A stretch of DNA of 64,000 bases from Deinococcus actinosclerus. Its GTDB lineage: Bacteria > Deinococcota > Deinococci > Deinococcales > Deinococcaceae. The notes beneath the pieces were generated by a model. The model had not been told where the DNA came from. It was given only the letters and a program-made list of their open reading frames with translations, and made no database searches. This document shows, piece after piece, positions 1 to 15,483 of this stretch (its first letter is position 1; the number at the start of each line of letters is the position of its first letter). Position numbers and translations under genes: made by a program. Location of the stretch: assembly GCF_001507665.1 (NCBI RefSeq), contig NZ_CP013910.1:488501-552500 (forward strand). Direction: 5' to 3'.

Positions 1-579
1 GGTGATGGTGTCCAGCCCGGAGAGAGGAAAGGCCAGGGCCGTGATCCCCGCCGCGCTGGCCGCCGTCAGGGCGTGGCGGTCGTCCGCGCCGGCGTTCGCG
101 GCGGCGCGCAGCAGCACCCCGCCGTTCCAGGGCGTGGCCCCGCCCGCCTGGTACGCGCCGTCGGTCCGGACGGGCCGGGCGGCGGCGCGCAGCAGCGGCA
201 GGGTCACGTTCGCCCGCGCCGCGCCGGCCTGCACGGTCAGCGTGACGGGCCCGCGTCCGCTCCCGACCGGCGTGACCTGCACCAGCGTGTCGTTCCCGCT
301 GGCCTGCAGGGTGGTGGTCACGGTCACGGCCTGCTGCGGGCCGCTGGCCGTCACGGTCAGGTCGGCCGGCGCGCGGCCCGCGATCCGCAGGGTGCCCGGC
401 ACGTTCAGCGCCCCGCTGACGGGCAACGTCTCCACGCTGGCACTCAGGCCGGCCGGCGCGGCGGGGCCGGCGGTGGGGGCCGGAGTGGCTGCGGGCGTGC
501 CGGGACTGCCGCCGCAGGAGGCGAGCAGCGCCGCCGTGAGCAGGGGAACGGTCAGGATCGCGGTGAGGGAACGCGTCAT
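1..579 (-). CDS. Lipoprotein of unknown function, 3' end cut by window edge
   Basis: The minus strand reads from an ATG at 579-577 without a stop to the first base, so 193 codons are visible and the C-terminus is missing. The N-terminus is a bacterial lipoprotein signal: a short basic start, a hydrophobic stretch, then the lipobox LASC with the acceptor cysteine at residue 22, followed by a Gly/Ser/Pro/Thr-rich linker. The rest is rich in Val, Thr and Ala in an alternating pattern typical of extracytoplasmic beta-sandwich domains. It is probably anchored in the cell envelope. I do not recognise a family. Confidence 0.75.
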   Translation of the reverse strand, partial: MTRSLTAILTVPLLTAALLASCGGSPGTPAATPAPTAGPAAPAGLSASVETLPVSGALNVPGTLRIAGRAPADLTVTASGPQQAVTVTTTLQASGNDTLVQVTPVGSGRGPVTLTVQAGAARANVTLPLLRAAARPVRTDGAYQAGGATPWNGGVLLRAAANAGADDRHALTAASAAGITALAFPLSGLDTIT

Positions 580-671
580 GCCCACAGTGCACCGCATCCC
601 CCCTCACCCGGCCCTTACCGGCCGTGGCGGTGAAGGACCCCTCAGGGCCGCCGGGCCGCATCTGGACGGGG

Positions 672-714
672 CTGCCGGCCCGACCGCCCCTGAATGGGGG
701 AGGCGGGCCGGCAG
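672..714. terminator. 11-bp hairpin between two minus-strand genes
   Basis: CTGCCGGCCCG at 672-682 is the exact reverse complement of 704-714. It lies just downstream of the VWA gene stop on the minus strand. There is no good U-tract, so it may be a weak terminator or an mRNA 3'-end stabiliser. The rest of the 580-730 gap shows nothing else clear. Confidence 0.5.
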
Positions 715-730
715 TTGCCTCCCGCTGCGG

Positions 731-2029
731 TCAGGGGCCGGGTGAGGGCGCCGCCAGGAACGCCCCCCGCGTCAGCCGTGCGGCGCGCAGGCGACGGCCC
801 AGCGCGTGCAGGTCGTCCGGGCCGCCCGCCGGGAGCAGCGCGTCCAGGTGCGGCAGCGCCGCCGCCACCGCCCGCTGCACCGGGCGGTACCCGGGCGTGG
901 CCGCCAGCGGCGAGAGCCACACGACGCCCGCCGAGCGGCGCCGCAGGTCCCGCAGCGCGCGGCCCACCAGCGCCGGATCGCCGGTATCCAGCCCGTCACT
1001 GAGGATCAGCACGACCGTGTCGCGGTTCACGCGGCCCCGCTCGTCCCGCGCGAGCTTCAGCAGGTTCTCCCCGATGCGCGTGCCGCCGCCCCAGGCGTCC
1101 CCCAGGTCCGGCAGGGTCAGCGGCTGGCCCGGCGCCGCGCCCCGGATCAATGGGGTCAGGCGGGTCAGGCCGGTGCTGAACGCGTAGACCTCCACCCGCC
1201 GCGAGCGCAGGTGCAGCGCCTGCGCGAAGCGCAGCAGCAGCGTGGCGTCCCGGCCCATCGAGCGGCTGCCGTCCAGCACGAGCAGGAACCGCGGCGCGCG
1301 CCGGGGGCGGCCCAGCCAGCGCAGGTGCACGGCGTCCCCGGCGGTGCGGGCGGCGGCGTGCAGGGTGCGCCGGGCGTCCAGCTTCGAGCCGCGTGGCAGT
1401 GGGCGCAGCCGCCGGGCGCGGCCCAGTTCCAGCGCGCGGATCAGGCCCGTCGCGGCGCGCAGGAGGCTGCCGAGGTCGCCGCTGTCCACGCGCAGCGCCT
1501 CGCCCGGCGCGGCGTTCGGACTGACCCGCGCCTGCATCACCGGGGCGTCCTGCTCGTCGCCGTCCTGGCTCTCCTGCCCGTCCTGCAGGGCGTCACCGTC
1601 CGGGAGGTCGCTGCCCGGATCGCTCCCGGCCTGCGGGGTGGACGGGGCCGGCTCCGGCCGGGTCTCCGGGTCGCCCGGCTCACGGTCGGGCTGCTCCTGC
1701 TCCTTCCCGTCCGGGTCGGGTTCGGCCGGGGCCGGCGTCTCGGGCAGCAGGGGCGGGAGGGTGGGCGGTGGCTGATCGGCCGCGCGGAAGAACGCATTGA
1801 ATTCCAGGTCGAAGGTGCGGCCCTGCTCGGGCCCGGCGGTCAGCACCGCCCGCAGCGCCCCGCGCAGCTCGCGCCGCGAGAGGACGTCCACCAGATCCAA
1901 CGCCCGCAGCGCGTCGCGCACCTCGCCCGGGCCGATCAGGAACCCGTGCCGCTGCCGCAGCCGCCCGGCGAAGGCGGTCACCTGCGCGGCCAGCGAGGCG
2001 GGCAGCCCCGCGCGGGACGGCTCAGCCAC
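731..2029 (-). CDS. VWA domain protein, CoxE-like
   Basis: A 432-residue cytoplasmic protein with a helical N-terminal region (1-85), a long acidic Pro/Glu/Asp/Gln-rich linker (86-165) and a C-terminal von Willebrand A domain. The metal-ion-dependent adhesion site is visible as DGSRS at 253-257, with a Thr in GGGTRIG near 318 and LSDGLD near 344. Such CoxE-type proteins work with MoxR-type AAA+ ATPases in metalloenzyme maturation, for example CO dehydrogenase. It starts with GTG and overlaps the upstream MoxR gene by 8 nt, so the two are translationally coupled and probably form one complex. The client enzyme is not in the window. Confidence 0.85.
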   Translation of the reverse strand: MAEPSRAGLPASLAAQVTAFAGRLRQRHGFLIGPGEVRDALRALDLVDVLSRRELRGALRAVLTAGPEQGRTFDLEFNAFFRAADQPPPTLPPLLPETPAPAEPDPDGKEQEQPDREPGDPETRPEPAPSTPQAGSDPGSDLPDGDALQDGQESQDGDEQDAPVMQARVSPNAAPGEALRVDSGDLGSLLRAATGLIRALELGRARRLRPLPRGSKLDARRTLHAAARTAGDAVHLRWLGRPRRAPRFLLVLDGSRSMGRDATLLLRFAQALHLRSRRVEVYAFSTGLTRLTPLIRGAAPGQPLTLPDLGDAWGGGTRIGENLLKLARDERGRVNRDTVVLILSDGLDTGDPALVGRALRDLRRRSAGVVWLSPLAATPGYRPVQRAVAAALPHLDALLPAGGPDDLHALGRRLRAARLTRGAFLAAPSPGP

Positions 2030-2897
2030 GGGCCTGCGCCTTCGCCGCCACCCCCTGCAACGTGGGCGCGGCCAGCAGCTGGTCCTCGCGCAGCTTGAGG
2101 ACCGCGCCCAGCGTCGCGTGCAGCGACTCGGCGTCCAGGTGGTCGGCGTGCAGGCTGACCAGCGCCGAGGCCCAGTCGAGTGTCTCGGCCACGCCCGGCG
2201 TCTTGCCCAGCGGCAGGGCGCGCAGCGCGTGCACGGCGTCGGTCACCTGCCGCGCCAGCGTCTCGTTGATGCCCGGCAGGCGCGACAGCACGATGTGCAG
2301 TTCCTGCGCGCGGCTGGGGTACTCGGTCCAGTGGTACAGGCAGCGGCGGCGCAGCGCGTCACTCAGTTCCCGCGAGCGGTTGCTCGTCAGGATCACGTGC
2401 GGCCGGCTGACCGCCGCCAGGGTGCCCAGTTCCGGCACGGTGATCTGCCACTCGGCGAGCAGTTCCAGCAGGAAGGCCTCGAAGGCGTCGTCGGCGCGGT
2501 CGATCTCGTCGATGAGCAGCACCGCCGATCTCGGCTCGCGGATCGCCTGCAGCAGGGGCCGCGGCATCAGGAACGTCTCGCCGTACAGGTCGTCGTCCCC
2601 TGCGGCCTCGCCGCGCAGCTCGGCCGCGCGCAGGTGCAGCAGCTGCCGCGCGTAGTTCCACTCGTACAGCGCCGACTGCGCGTCCAGCCCCTCGTAGCAC
2701 TGCAGCCGGATCAGGCGGGTGCCCAGCACGTCCGCCAGGGTCTTGGCCGCCTCGGTCTTCCCGACGCCCGCCGGACCCTCCAGCAGCAGCGGCTTGCCCA
2801 GCCCCACCACCAGCCGCAGCGCCGTCGCCAGGGCGTCGTCCGCCACGTACCCGCGCGCCTGGAACGCTGCCTGAAGTTCCTGTACGGCCGGGATCAT
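2022..2897 (-). CDS. MoxR-family AAA+ ATPase, CoxD-like
   Basis: A 291-residue AAA+ ATPase. Walker A is GPAGVGKT at 41-48, Walker B ends in the Asp-Glu pair at 130-131 (VLLIDEID), and an Asn of sensor I lies in the LTSNRSREL segment. MoxR proteins act as ATP-driven chaperones that insert or rearrange metal cofactors together with a VWA partner. The start ATG is preceded by GGGAGGG about 5 nt away. The gene is first in a two-gene minus-strand unit with the VWA gene, overlapping by 8 nt. The CoxD assignment rests on this pairing and on the nearby CoxG-like and MocA-like genes. Confidence 0.88.
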   Translation of the reverse strand: MIPAVQELQAAFQARGYVADDALATALRLVVGLGKPLLLEGPAGVGKTEAAKTLADVLGTRLIRLQCYEGLDAQSALYEWNYARQLLHLRAAELRGEAAGDDDLYGETFLMPRPLLQAIREPRSAVLLIDEIDRADDAFEAFLLELLAEWQITVPELGTLAAVSRPHVILTSNRSRELSDALRRRCLYHWTEYPSRAQELHIVLSRLPGINETLARQVTDAVHALRALPLGKTPGVAETLDWASALVSLHADHLDAESLHATLGAVLKLREDQLLAAPTLQGVAAKAQARG

Positions 2898-3047
2898 GAG
2901 ACCCTCCCGGCACCCTGACCGCCGTTCTTACACGTCATGATCTGCGCTCCTGGGGCGGAAAAACAGGCCGCCTCCGCCCATCTTAATCTGCGGGGCGCGC
3001 CCGCCGCGTGACGCTCCGGTGAGACCCGCTGGCCTAGGGTGGGCGGC

Positions 3048-3362
3048 ATGACGCTGCCCCTGCTCCTGTGCACCCTGATCGCGCTGACCTCGGGCCTGCA
3101 TTTCGGGGGCCGGTTCGCGCAGGCGCACCACGCCGGGCGCAGCCTGCTGCCCGCCATCCTCGCCCACGGCGGCGTGTCCACCGCGCTGGTCGTCGTGGCG
3201 GCGCTCGTTGACCCCACGGACGCCCGGCTGCTGTGGCTGGCGGTCGCCACCGTCAGCCTGATGGCCCTGGCGACCGGCGCGCTGTGGCGCGCGCCCCGCT
3301 CGACCGGGCTGGCCCTGACGGACCCCCCGGAGGCCCTCGGGGCGTCCGGTCAGGCCGCCTGA
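3048..3362 (+). CDS. Small integral membrane protein, unknown
   Basis: A 104-residue protein with about three hydrophobic segments (roughly 1-18, 33-55 and 60-80), so it is probably in the cytoplasmic membrane. I chose the ATG at 3048 because TAGGGT (3037-3042) sits about 5-7 nt upstream, the leaderless spacing seen throughout the window; an upstream GTG at 3039 overlaps that hexamer. The gene is divergent from the MoxR/VWA pair. No family recognised. Confidence 0.65.
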   Translation: MTLPLLLCTLIALTSGLHFGGRFAQAHHAGRSLLPAILAHGGVSTALVVVAALVDPTDARLLWLAVATVSLMALATGALWRAPRSTGLALTDPPEALGASGQAA

Positions 3363-3374
3363 AGCCCAGCGCAA

Positions 3375-3420
3375 CCGGCCGGGCCGCCACCCCGTACTGG
3401 GAGTCGGGCGGCCCGGCCGG
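3375..3420. terminator. 14-bp perfect GC hairpin after the small membrane protein gene
   Basis: Bases 3375-3388 are the exact reverse complement of 3407-3420, with an 18-nt loop. It begins 13 nt past the stop at 3362. No U-run follows, so termination would be weak or factor-assisted. Confidence 0.5.
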
Positions 3421-3483
3421 CCGCCTTCACCGCACCTTTCGGCGGACGCGCCCGCCGCGCACGGGCCGCTAAGCTGACCCCAC

Positions 3484-3502
3484 GCGCCCCCCAGCGGGGC
3501 GC
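3484..3502 (+). promoter_or_regulatory. 5'-UTR hairpin directly before a ribosome binding site
   Basis: GCGCCCC (3484-3490) pairs with GGGGCGC (3496-3502) around a 5-nt loop. The Shine-Dalgarno GGAG (3504-3507) follows immediately and the ATG is at 3513. A -10-like TAAGCT lies at 3470-3475, so this gene has a leader and is not leaderless. The hairpin could limit ribosome access. Confidence 0.4.
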
Positions 3503-3512
3503 CGGAGCCCCC

Positions 3513-4112
3513 ATGAGTGAGCGCAGACGTACCCTGAACACCCTGATCCGCCTGGGCCGCGCCCTGGCCGACCCGGAGCCCGATCCGGTGGGCGACGCCA
3601 CGCAGGTGGCCCGCCGCACCGCCCAGGCCCTGCGCGAGCCGGTGCAGGAGGCCGCCGGTGGCCTGCGCGCCCGCGCCCGCGACCTGCGCGACCGCGCCGC
3701 GCAGCGCGCCGACGACCGCCTGGAACGCCTGATCGCCGAGCGCCGGGGCGGCGAGAGCGACCCGGAGGTGCTGGCCCTGCTGGCCCGGCGCCGCGAGACC
3801 CGTGAGGCCCGCCTGCGGCAGGAGGACGCCCGGCGCGCCCTGCTGGCCCAGGCGCAGACGCCGGCGCAGCGGCAGGTGCTGCGGGCCGTGCTGGACGTCA
3901 CGCCGTGGGCGGGCGGCGCGGCAGGGGCCGTGCGGTATACGCAGCTGCTCGACCGGCTGGCGCCCGCTGGGGACGCCGCCACGGAGATGAGCGTGCACCG
4001 CGCCATCTGGACGCTTGCCGAGGCGGGCGTGCTGGCCGTCTCGCCGCACGGCGAGGTGAGTGCCGTGCCGCCCCGCGCGCCCCTGGCCCTGCCGAGCAGC
4101 GCGGCGGAGTAG
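3513..4112 (+). CDS. Hypothetical protein with Arg-rich coil and possible winged helix
   Basis: A 199-residue soluble protein. Residues 20-115 are very rich in Arg, Ala, Glu and Leu and look like a long amphipathic helix or coiled coil. The C-terminal 70 residues, from the RQVLRAVLD segment to the end, have the helix pattern and hydrophobic turn of a small winged-helix fold. The start is fixed by GGAG 5 nt upstream of ATG. I do not recognise the family; a nucleic-acid-binding role is only a guess from the basic coil and the winged-helix-like tail. Confidence 0.7.
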   Translation: MSERRRTLNTLIRLGRALADPEPDPVGDATQVARRTAQALREPVQEAAGGLRARARDLRDRAAQRADDRLERLIAERRGGESDPEVLALLARRRETREARLRQEDARRALLAQAQTPAQRQVLRAVLDVTPWAGGAAGAVRYTQLLDRLAPAGDAATEMSVHRAIWTLAEAGVLAVSPHGEVSAVPPRAPLALPSSAAE

Positions 4113-4174
4113 GGCTGCGCCCGGCGTCACGCCGGGGGCCGGGGCCACCCGGGAACACCGGACGCCGGGCACGC

Positions 4175-4639
4175 CTACGCCAGCGTGCCCGCGGAAGCAC
4201 TCACGTTGGCGCTCATGTTCTCGAAGGTCTTCGAGATGAGCTTCTGCGCCTGCGCGTCCAGCAGGCGCCCGCCCACCGTAGCGACCGGGCCGCGCATGGT
4301 GGCGTCCCCGGTCCAGTCCAGGGTGGTCGTGCCGTCCCCGTTGTCCACGACGTTCGCCCCGGCGGTCAGGTCCACGACGCTGCCCAGCCCGCCGCCCTGC
4401 ACCTTCACGTTCACGCGGTTCGCCGCCTCGTCGGGCAGCACCTCGATCTTGAACTTGAACTTGCCGCGCACCATGCCGACGCCCACCTGCACGGTGGCGT
4501 CCATGTGCGTCTGGTCGTGCACGACGACCTCCTGCACGTCCGGCAGGCAGCGCGCGACCCGCTCGGGGTCCTGCACGAACGCCCACACGGCGGCGGGGGC
4601 CGCCTGCACCTTCTCCTGACCTGAGTAACTGAGTTTCAT
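4175..4639 (-). CDS. CoxG-like SRPBCC-fold protein
   Basis: A 154-residue protein matching the CO dehydrogenase subunit G (CoxG, SRPBCC/START fold) pattern: an N-terminal strand KLSYSG, an AAPAAVWAFVQDPERVARCLP segment, a central FKFKIE strand, and a C-terminal helix after the GRLLDAQAQKLI segment. Family members help assemble or membrane-anchor molybdenum hydroxylases. The ATG at 4639 has a strong GGAGGT about 5 nt upstream; the longer upstream frame lacks such support. It is divergent from the MocA-like gene. Together with the CoxD/E-like pair it suggests a maturation set without its enzyme nearby. Confidence 0.85.
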   Translation of the reverse strand: MKLSYSGQEKVQAAPAAVWAFVQDPERVARCLPDVQEVVVHDQTHMDATVQVGVGMVRGKFKFKIEVLPDEAANRVNVKVQGGGLGSVVDLTAGANVVDNGDGTTTLDWTGDATMRGPVATVGGRLLDAQAQKLISKTFENMSANVSASAGTLA

Positions 4640-4763
4640 GGGGGACCTCCACGGAAAACTGGGAGCGTTGACCCGCAGCGGCGCGGGCAGAGGCGGAATT
4701 GACCTGACGCCCCGCATTGTAGGAGAGCGGGGGTTGCAGAAAGATTGGCCTACGATTCAGGGT

Positions 4764-5420
4764 ATGCCCCCACTTCCCCAGGCGCCGGTCGCGGGCGTGC
4801 TCCTCGCCGCCGGACGCAGCGCCCGCATGGGCCGCCCCAAGCAGCTCGAACTCCTGGCCGGTCAGCCGCTGGTCCGGCACGCCGCGCAGGCCCTCGCGGA
4901 GGGCGGCGCCGCGCCCCTGCTGTGCGTCGTGCCCCCCGGCGAGGTCGGGGCGAGGATCCGGGCGGCCCTGGCCGGACTGCCCTTCGCGTTCGTGGTGAAT
5001 CCGGACCCCGGGCGCGGACTGGCGAGTTCCTTCCGCGTGGCGGTGGACGCGCTGCCCGCCGGGCTCGCGGGCGCCCATTTCGCGCTGGCGGACATGCCGC
5101 TGCTGACCGGCGCTCACCACGCCGCGCTGCTGGGCGCGTTCCGGGAGACGGGCGCCCCCGTCGTGCTGGCCGAATACGCCGACCCCGGCGCGGCGCCCGT
5201 CCGGGCGCCCCCGCACCTGCTGCGCGCCGACCTGCTGGGCGCCGTTGCCGCCACCCCGGACGCCGACCACGGCCCCCGCGACCTGATCCGCGCGCACGCC
5301 GCGCAGGCGGTCACGCTGACCTTTGCGGCTCGGCTGCTGCTCGACGTGGACACCCCGGCGGGGCTGGCGCAGGCCGAGGCGCTCCTGACAGCCGCTGGGC
5401 CTGTTCCGCCGACCAGCTGA
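4764..5420 (+). CDS. MobA/MocA-type molybdenum cofactor nucleotidyltransferase
   Basis: A 218-residue NTP-transferase. The nucleotide-binding signature LAAGRSARMGRPKQ lies at about residues 14-27, followed by a Rossmann-like core with an LADMPLL motif where an Asp holds the metal. MocA and CoxI-type members transfer CMP to molybdopterin for xanthine/CO dehydrogenase-family enzymes. The start is ATG at 4764 with TACGAT (4751-4756) 7 nt upstream and no Shine-Dalgarno, so probably leaderless. It faces away from the CoxG-like gene. Exact nucleotide specificity cannot be read by eye. Confidence 0.83.
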   Translation: MPPLPQAPVAGVLLAAGRSARMGRPKQLELLAGQPLVRHAAQALAEGGAAPLLCVVPPGEVGARIRAALAGLPFAFVVNPDPGRGLASSFRVAVDALPAGLAGAHFALADMPLLTGAHHAALLGAFRETGAPVVLAEYADPGAAPVRAPPHLLRADLLGAVAATPDADHGPRDLIRAHAAQAVTLTFAARLLLDVDTPAGLAQAEALLTAAGPVPPTS

Positions 5421-5436
5421 GCCTCTATCCTGGCGC

Positions 5437-6645
5437 ATGGCCCCCAACACGGCAGTGAACGCGCTTCAGGACGGGAAGCGGCGGCAGGCCCAGGCCCTGC
5501 TTCAGGACGGCGAGGTCTGGCTGATCGCGGCGCGCGAGTCCGGCGTGCGTCCGGAACCCGCCCTGACGCTCGTGGCGGGCGTGGACGTCACCTGGGACAG
5601 CCTCTTCCTGCTGACCCGGGATGAGGCCGTGGCGATCGTGGGCCGCTTCGACGCGGACGCCGTGCCGCCCGGCTGGACGGTGTACGGCTACGACGCCGAC
5701 CTGCGCGATCTGCTGCGCGCCGAGGTGACGCGGCTGGGCGCGCGGCGCGTGCTGCTGAACATCAGCGAGGACGACCCGCTGTGCGACGGCCTGACGGCGG
5801 GTCTGGAGCGCCGCGTGCGCGGCTGGCTGGCCCCCGCCTCAGATCTTGCCGGTGACGACCTGCCCGCGCTGGAGTGGGGCAGCGCCGCGCCGCTGCTGGG
5901 CCAGCTCCGGTCGGTCAAGACCCCGGCGGAACACGCCGCGATCCGGGGGGCGGTGAACCTGGCCGAGGCGCACCTGCGCGAGATGGCGGCCGCCGCCCGC
6001 CCCGGCTGGACCGAGCGGGACGTCGCCGCGTTCCTGCACGGCCTGTGCCGCCGCGACGGCGCCGAGCCCTCCTGGGGCTGGGCCGCCTGCCCGAACGTGC
6101 ATGTCGGCCCGGACAGCCGCCCCTCGCACGCGCCGCCCGGCGACCACGCCCTGCGCCCCGGCGCGCTGCTGCACATCGACTACGGCGTGCGGCTGAGCCA
6201 CGGGTACTGCTCGGACATCCAGCGGGTGTACCGCCTGCCCGACGGAAACCCGGTCCCCGAGGAGGTGCAGGCCGCCTTCCGCGCGTGCTGGCAGGCCATC
6301 CAGGCGGGGGCGGCTGCCCTGCGCCCCGGCACGCCCGGCTACGCGGTGGACGCCGCCGCGCGCGCCGCCCTGATCGCCGCCGGGTACCCCGAGTACCAGC
6401 ACGCGCTGGGTCACGGCCTGGGCCGCGCCACCCACGACGGCGGCACCCTGCTGGGTCCCCGCTGGCCCCGCTACGGGCAGACCGTCGAGGGACCCGTCCG
6501 CGAGGATGAGGTGTACACCCTGGAACTGGGCGTCATGGTCGCCGGGCACGGGTTCATCGGCCTGGAGGAGGACGTGATCGTCCGGGACGGGCCCCCGGAG
6601 TGGCTCTCGGCCCGGCAGGACGACCTGCGGGACCTGACCGGCTGA
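5437..6645 (+). CDS. M24-family metallopeptidase (Xaa-Pro aminopeptidase type)
   Basis: A 402-residue two-domain protein with a creatinase-like N-terminal domain (about 1-150) and a C-terminal pita-bread catalytic domain. All five dinuclear-metal ligands of clan MG are visible: D248 in HIDYG, D260 in CSDIQR, H326 in LGHGLGR, E363 in TLELG and E377 in GLEED. It should remove N-terminal residues from peptides, probably Xaa-Pro, in the cytoplasm. TATCCT (5426-5431) lies 5 nt before the ATG, so transcription may start at the start codon. It begins 16 nt after the MocA-like gene. Confidence 0.88.
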   Translation: MAPNTAVNALQDGKRRQAQALLQDGEVWLIAARESGVRPEPALTLVAGVDVTWDSLFLLTRDEAVAIVGRFDADAVPPGWTVYGYDADLRDLLRAEVTRLGARRVLLNISEDDPLCDGLTAGLERRVRGWLAPASDLAGDDLPALEWGSAAPLLGQLRSVKTPAEHAAIRGAVNLAEAHLREMAAAARPGWTERDVAAFLHGLCRRDGAEPSWGWAACPNVHVGPDSRPSHAPPGDHALRPGALLHIDYGVRLSHGYCSDIQRVYRLPDGNPVPEEVQAAFRACWQAIQAGAAALRPGTPGYAVDAAARAALIAAGYPEYQHALGHGLGRATHDGGTLLGPRWPRYGQTVEGPVREDEVYTLELGVMVAGHGFIGLEEDVIVRDGPPEWLSARQDDLRDLTG

Positions 6646-6683
6646 CCGGGCTGGTCCCGGGGGCGACCCTCAGCGGCTGGCCT

Positions 6684-7489
<806 letters not shown>

Positions 7490-7493
<4 letters not shown>

Positions 7494-7759
7494 GCGCGGC
7501 TCCCCGGCTCATCGTGTTCGTCACTGAAGTCCAGCAGCGTCTGCTTGCTGCGTTCGCGCAGCTGCCGGGCGGCGTCCACGTCGGGGGTGAAGGTCACGTG
7601 GCCGCCCGCGAGGGTCACGCGGTACCCGGCGCCGTCGGCGGCCTGGGGCAGCCACTCGGCGGGCAGCTGGTAGGTGCGGCCCCGGCTGTCCTCCACGTCA
7701 GCGAGGCCCGCGTCCTCGTCCAGCACGTCGATGACCAGCAGTTCAGGCGGCACGTTCAT
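7490..7759 (-). CDS. Small acidic protein, DUF3006-like
   Basis: An 89-residue soluble acidic protein. The opening beta-strands with a DEDAGLADVED segment, followed by YQLPAEWLP and a YRVTLAGG strand, resemble the short DUF3006 family, usually of unknown function. The ATG at 7759 is chosen because on the minus strand TAGACT (7772-7767) lies 7 nt upstream; the longer upstream frame has no start signal. It overlaps the metallophosphoesterase gene by 4 nt and they should be co-transcribed. Confidence 0.7.
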
Positions 7760-7828
7760 AGGGGGCAGTCTAGCGCCTGCACCTTCCGGTGGACGCCCCG
7801 GTGGGGGGCCGGGGTGTAGGGTGCGGGC

Positions 7829-8695
7829 GTGAAGGTCACGAGGCGGGCAGTCGTGCGTTCCCTGCTGGGCGGCGGAACGGTCGCCGCGCTGGCGGGTGGG
7901 GCGGCGGTCGCGCAGGGCTACCGGTTCGGCGTGACCCGCCACGCCCGCACCCTGGCCGGGCTGCGCGAGCCGCTGCGGGTGGCGTTCCTGACGGACCTGC
8001 ACTACGGGCTGTACATCGGGCCCGGCAGTGTGGCCGCGTGGGTGGACGGCACGAACGACCTGCGCGCCGACCTGGTCCTGCTGGGCGGTGACCTGCTCGA
8101 CGCCCGGATGGACGAGCTGTCACCGGACCTGCTGCGTGAACTGCGCCGGCTGCGCGCGCCGCTGGGCGTGTACTCGGTGTGGGGCAATCACGACTACGGC
8201 AGTTTCGGGCGGTACGGCAGCCGGCAGTACGGCGAGCCCCGCGCGGACTGGGCGGCGCGGCGCGAGCAGTTCAGGGCGGGTCTGGCCGGGGTGGGGGTGA
8301 CCACGCTGCGCAACGAGGGCCGCGCCGTGCGGGGCGACCTCTGGCTGGGCGGCACGGATGACCTGTGGTTCGGGCCGCCGGACCCGGCGGCGGCGCTGGC
8401 GGGAGCGGGCGGGCGGGCCACGCTGCTCGTCACGCACAATCCGGACGTGCTGCCCACCCTGCCGGGGCCGGCGGGGCTGGTGCTGTGCGGGCACACGCAC
8501 GGCGGTCAGGTGCGTCTGCCGCTGCTGGGCGCGCCGGTGGTGCCCAGCCGCTACGGGCAGCGGTACGCGATGGGCTGGGTCACGGGCGCCCATGACACGC
8601 CCGCGTACGTGAGCCGGGGCCTGGGGCTCAGCGGGGTGCCGCTGCGCAACCTGTGCGAACCGGAAATCGCCCTCTTCCTGCTCTCGCCGGCCTGA
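7829..8695 (+). CDS. Exported metallophosphoesterase with Tat-like signal (YkuE/YaeI type)
   Basis: A 288-residue protein. The N-terminus carries a twin-arginine-type signal ([11 protein letters not shown], then a Gly/Ala-rich hydrophobic stretch to about residue 28). The catalytic domain has TDLHYG, GGDLLD, WGNHDYG and CGHTHGG, the dinuclear-metal ligands of calcineurin-like phosphoesterases. YkuE/YaeI relatives act at the membrane face on phospholipid-type or phosphodiester substrates. The GTG start at 7829 has TAGGGT (7817-7822) 6 nt upstream. It is divergent from the DUF3006-like gene. Confidence 0.85.
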   Translation: MKVTRRAVVRSLLGGGTVAALAGGAAVAQGYRFGVTRHARTLAGLREPLRVAFLTDLHYGLYIGPGSVAAWVDGTNDLRADLVLLGGDLLDARMDELSPDLLRELRRLRAPLGVYSVWGNHDYGSFGRYGSRQYGEPRADWAARREQFRAGLAGVGVTTLRNEGRAVRGDLWLGGTDDLWFGPPDPAAALAGAGGRATLLVTHNPDVLPTLPGPAGLVLCGHTHGGQVRLPLLGAPVVPSRYGQRYAMGWVTGAHDTPAYVSRGLGLSGVPLRNLCEPEIALFLLSPA

Positions 8696-9022
8696 CAGCG
8701 GGGGGAGCCGGGGTACTTGCACGGCGCATGAAAGTGTGTATGGCAGCGCTTCCAGCCGGCTGTTCCAGCATGGGGGGCGGCTGCGCGGATGTGGGGCCAG
8801 GGCGGCGCGATGGTGAAGCCCTGTTGCGCAGATGACACGACTGAACGGCATTCGTTGCCGACTTCCGGCAAAACCGTGCACTTTGGCGAAAAATGATGTG
8901 GGTCACCTTGAGACCTGTTATAAACAACGGCCCTGCATAGACATGCGCCCGTCTGTATCGTGAGTTCAGCAGCCTGCACCCCGCAGGACGATGCGAGTCA
9001 CGAGCGAGATGGGAGCGTCAAC
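8696..9022. promoter_or_regulatory. Gap before gltB: AT-richer promoter region, no gene
   Basis: This 327-nt gap has no convincing ORF. A perfect hairpin TTGCCG-acttc-CGGCAA lies at 8855-8871. Bases 8881-8930 are clearly richer in A and T than the surroundings and contain TATAAA (8919-8924) and an imperfect GGTC...GACC dyad (8901-8915), which could be a promoter and operator for gltB. No -35 element stands out. The Shine-Dalgarno GGGAG at 9011-9015 serves the gltB ATG. Confidence 0.4.
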
Positions 9023-13831
<4,809 letters not shown>

Positions 13832-13838
13832 CCCCTCC

Positions 13839-13870
13839 CAGCGCCCGCCCAGTTCAGGCGGCGGGCGCTG
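13839..13870 (+). promoter_or_regulatory. 11-bp hairpin in the gltB-gltD gap
   Basis: CAGCGCCCGCC (13839-13849) pairs perfectly with 13860-13870 around a 10-nt loop. No U-tract follows, so it is more likely an mRNA-stabilising or partial-attenuation element setting the gltB to gltD ratio than a full terminator. GGAG before the gltD ATG lies downstream of it. Confidence 0.4.
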
Positions 13871-13889
13871 CCCCACCACCGGAGCACGC

Positions 13890-15353
<1,464 letters not shown>

Positions 15354-15372
15354 GCGTAGGCAGGGAAGAGGA

Positions 15373-15396
15373 GGCGGGCCTTCACGCCCGCCTTTT
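15373..15396 (+). terminator. Intrinsic terminator of gltBD
   Basis: GGCGGGC (15373-15379) and GCCCGCC (15386-15392) form a 7-bp stem with a 6-nt loop, followed directly by TTTT. It lies 20 nt after the gltD stop. Confidence 0.85.
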
Positions 15397-15420
15397 CGGT
15401 TTCGGCGATGTAAAGATCAC

Positions 15421-15450
15421 TTGACAGTGCGGGGGACGGCCGGTTAGGGT
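15421..15450 (+). promoter_or_regulatory. Near-consensus sigma-70-type promoter
   Basis: TTGACA at 15421-15426 is a perfect -35 hexamer, and TAGGGT at 15445-15450 is a -10 with an 18-bp spacer. This is the clearest two-box promoter in the window. It drives the membrane protein and XRE pair, with the palindrome at 15453-15468 covering the expected transcription start. Confidence 0.75.
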
Positions 15451-15452
15451 GG

Positions 15453-15468
15453 GTCAAGCAAGCTTGAC
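15453..15468. promoter_or_regulatory. Perfect palindromic operator candidate
   Basis: GTCAAGCAAGCTTGAC is two perfect 7-bp half sites around a 2-bp centre. It begins 2 bp after the -10 hexamer, so a bound protein would block initiation. The -35 box itself contains a TTGAC half-site match. The best candidate ligand is the XRE-family protein encoded by the second gene of the same operon, giving autorepression. This is inference from position. Confidence 0.6.
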
Positions 15469-15483
15469 ATGCTGGAGGCTCCC

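Noticed and set aside
8696..9022. Riboswitch in front of gltB
   Set aside because: Only a short hairpin and an AT-rich promoter-like stretch are present; no conserved aptamer features.
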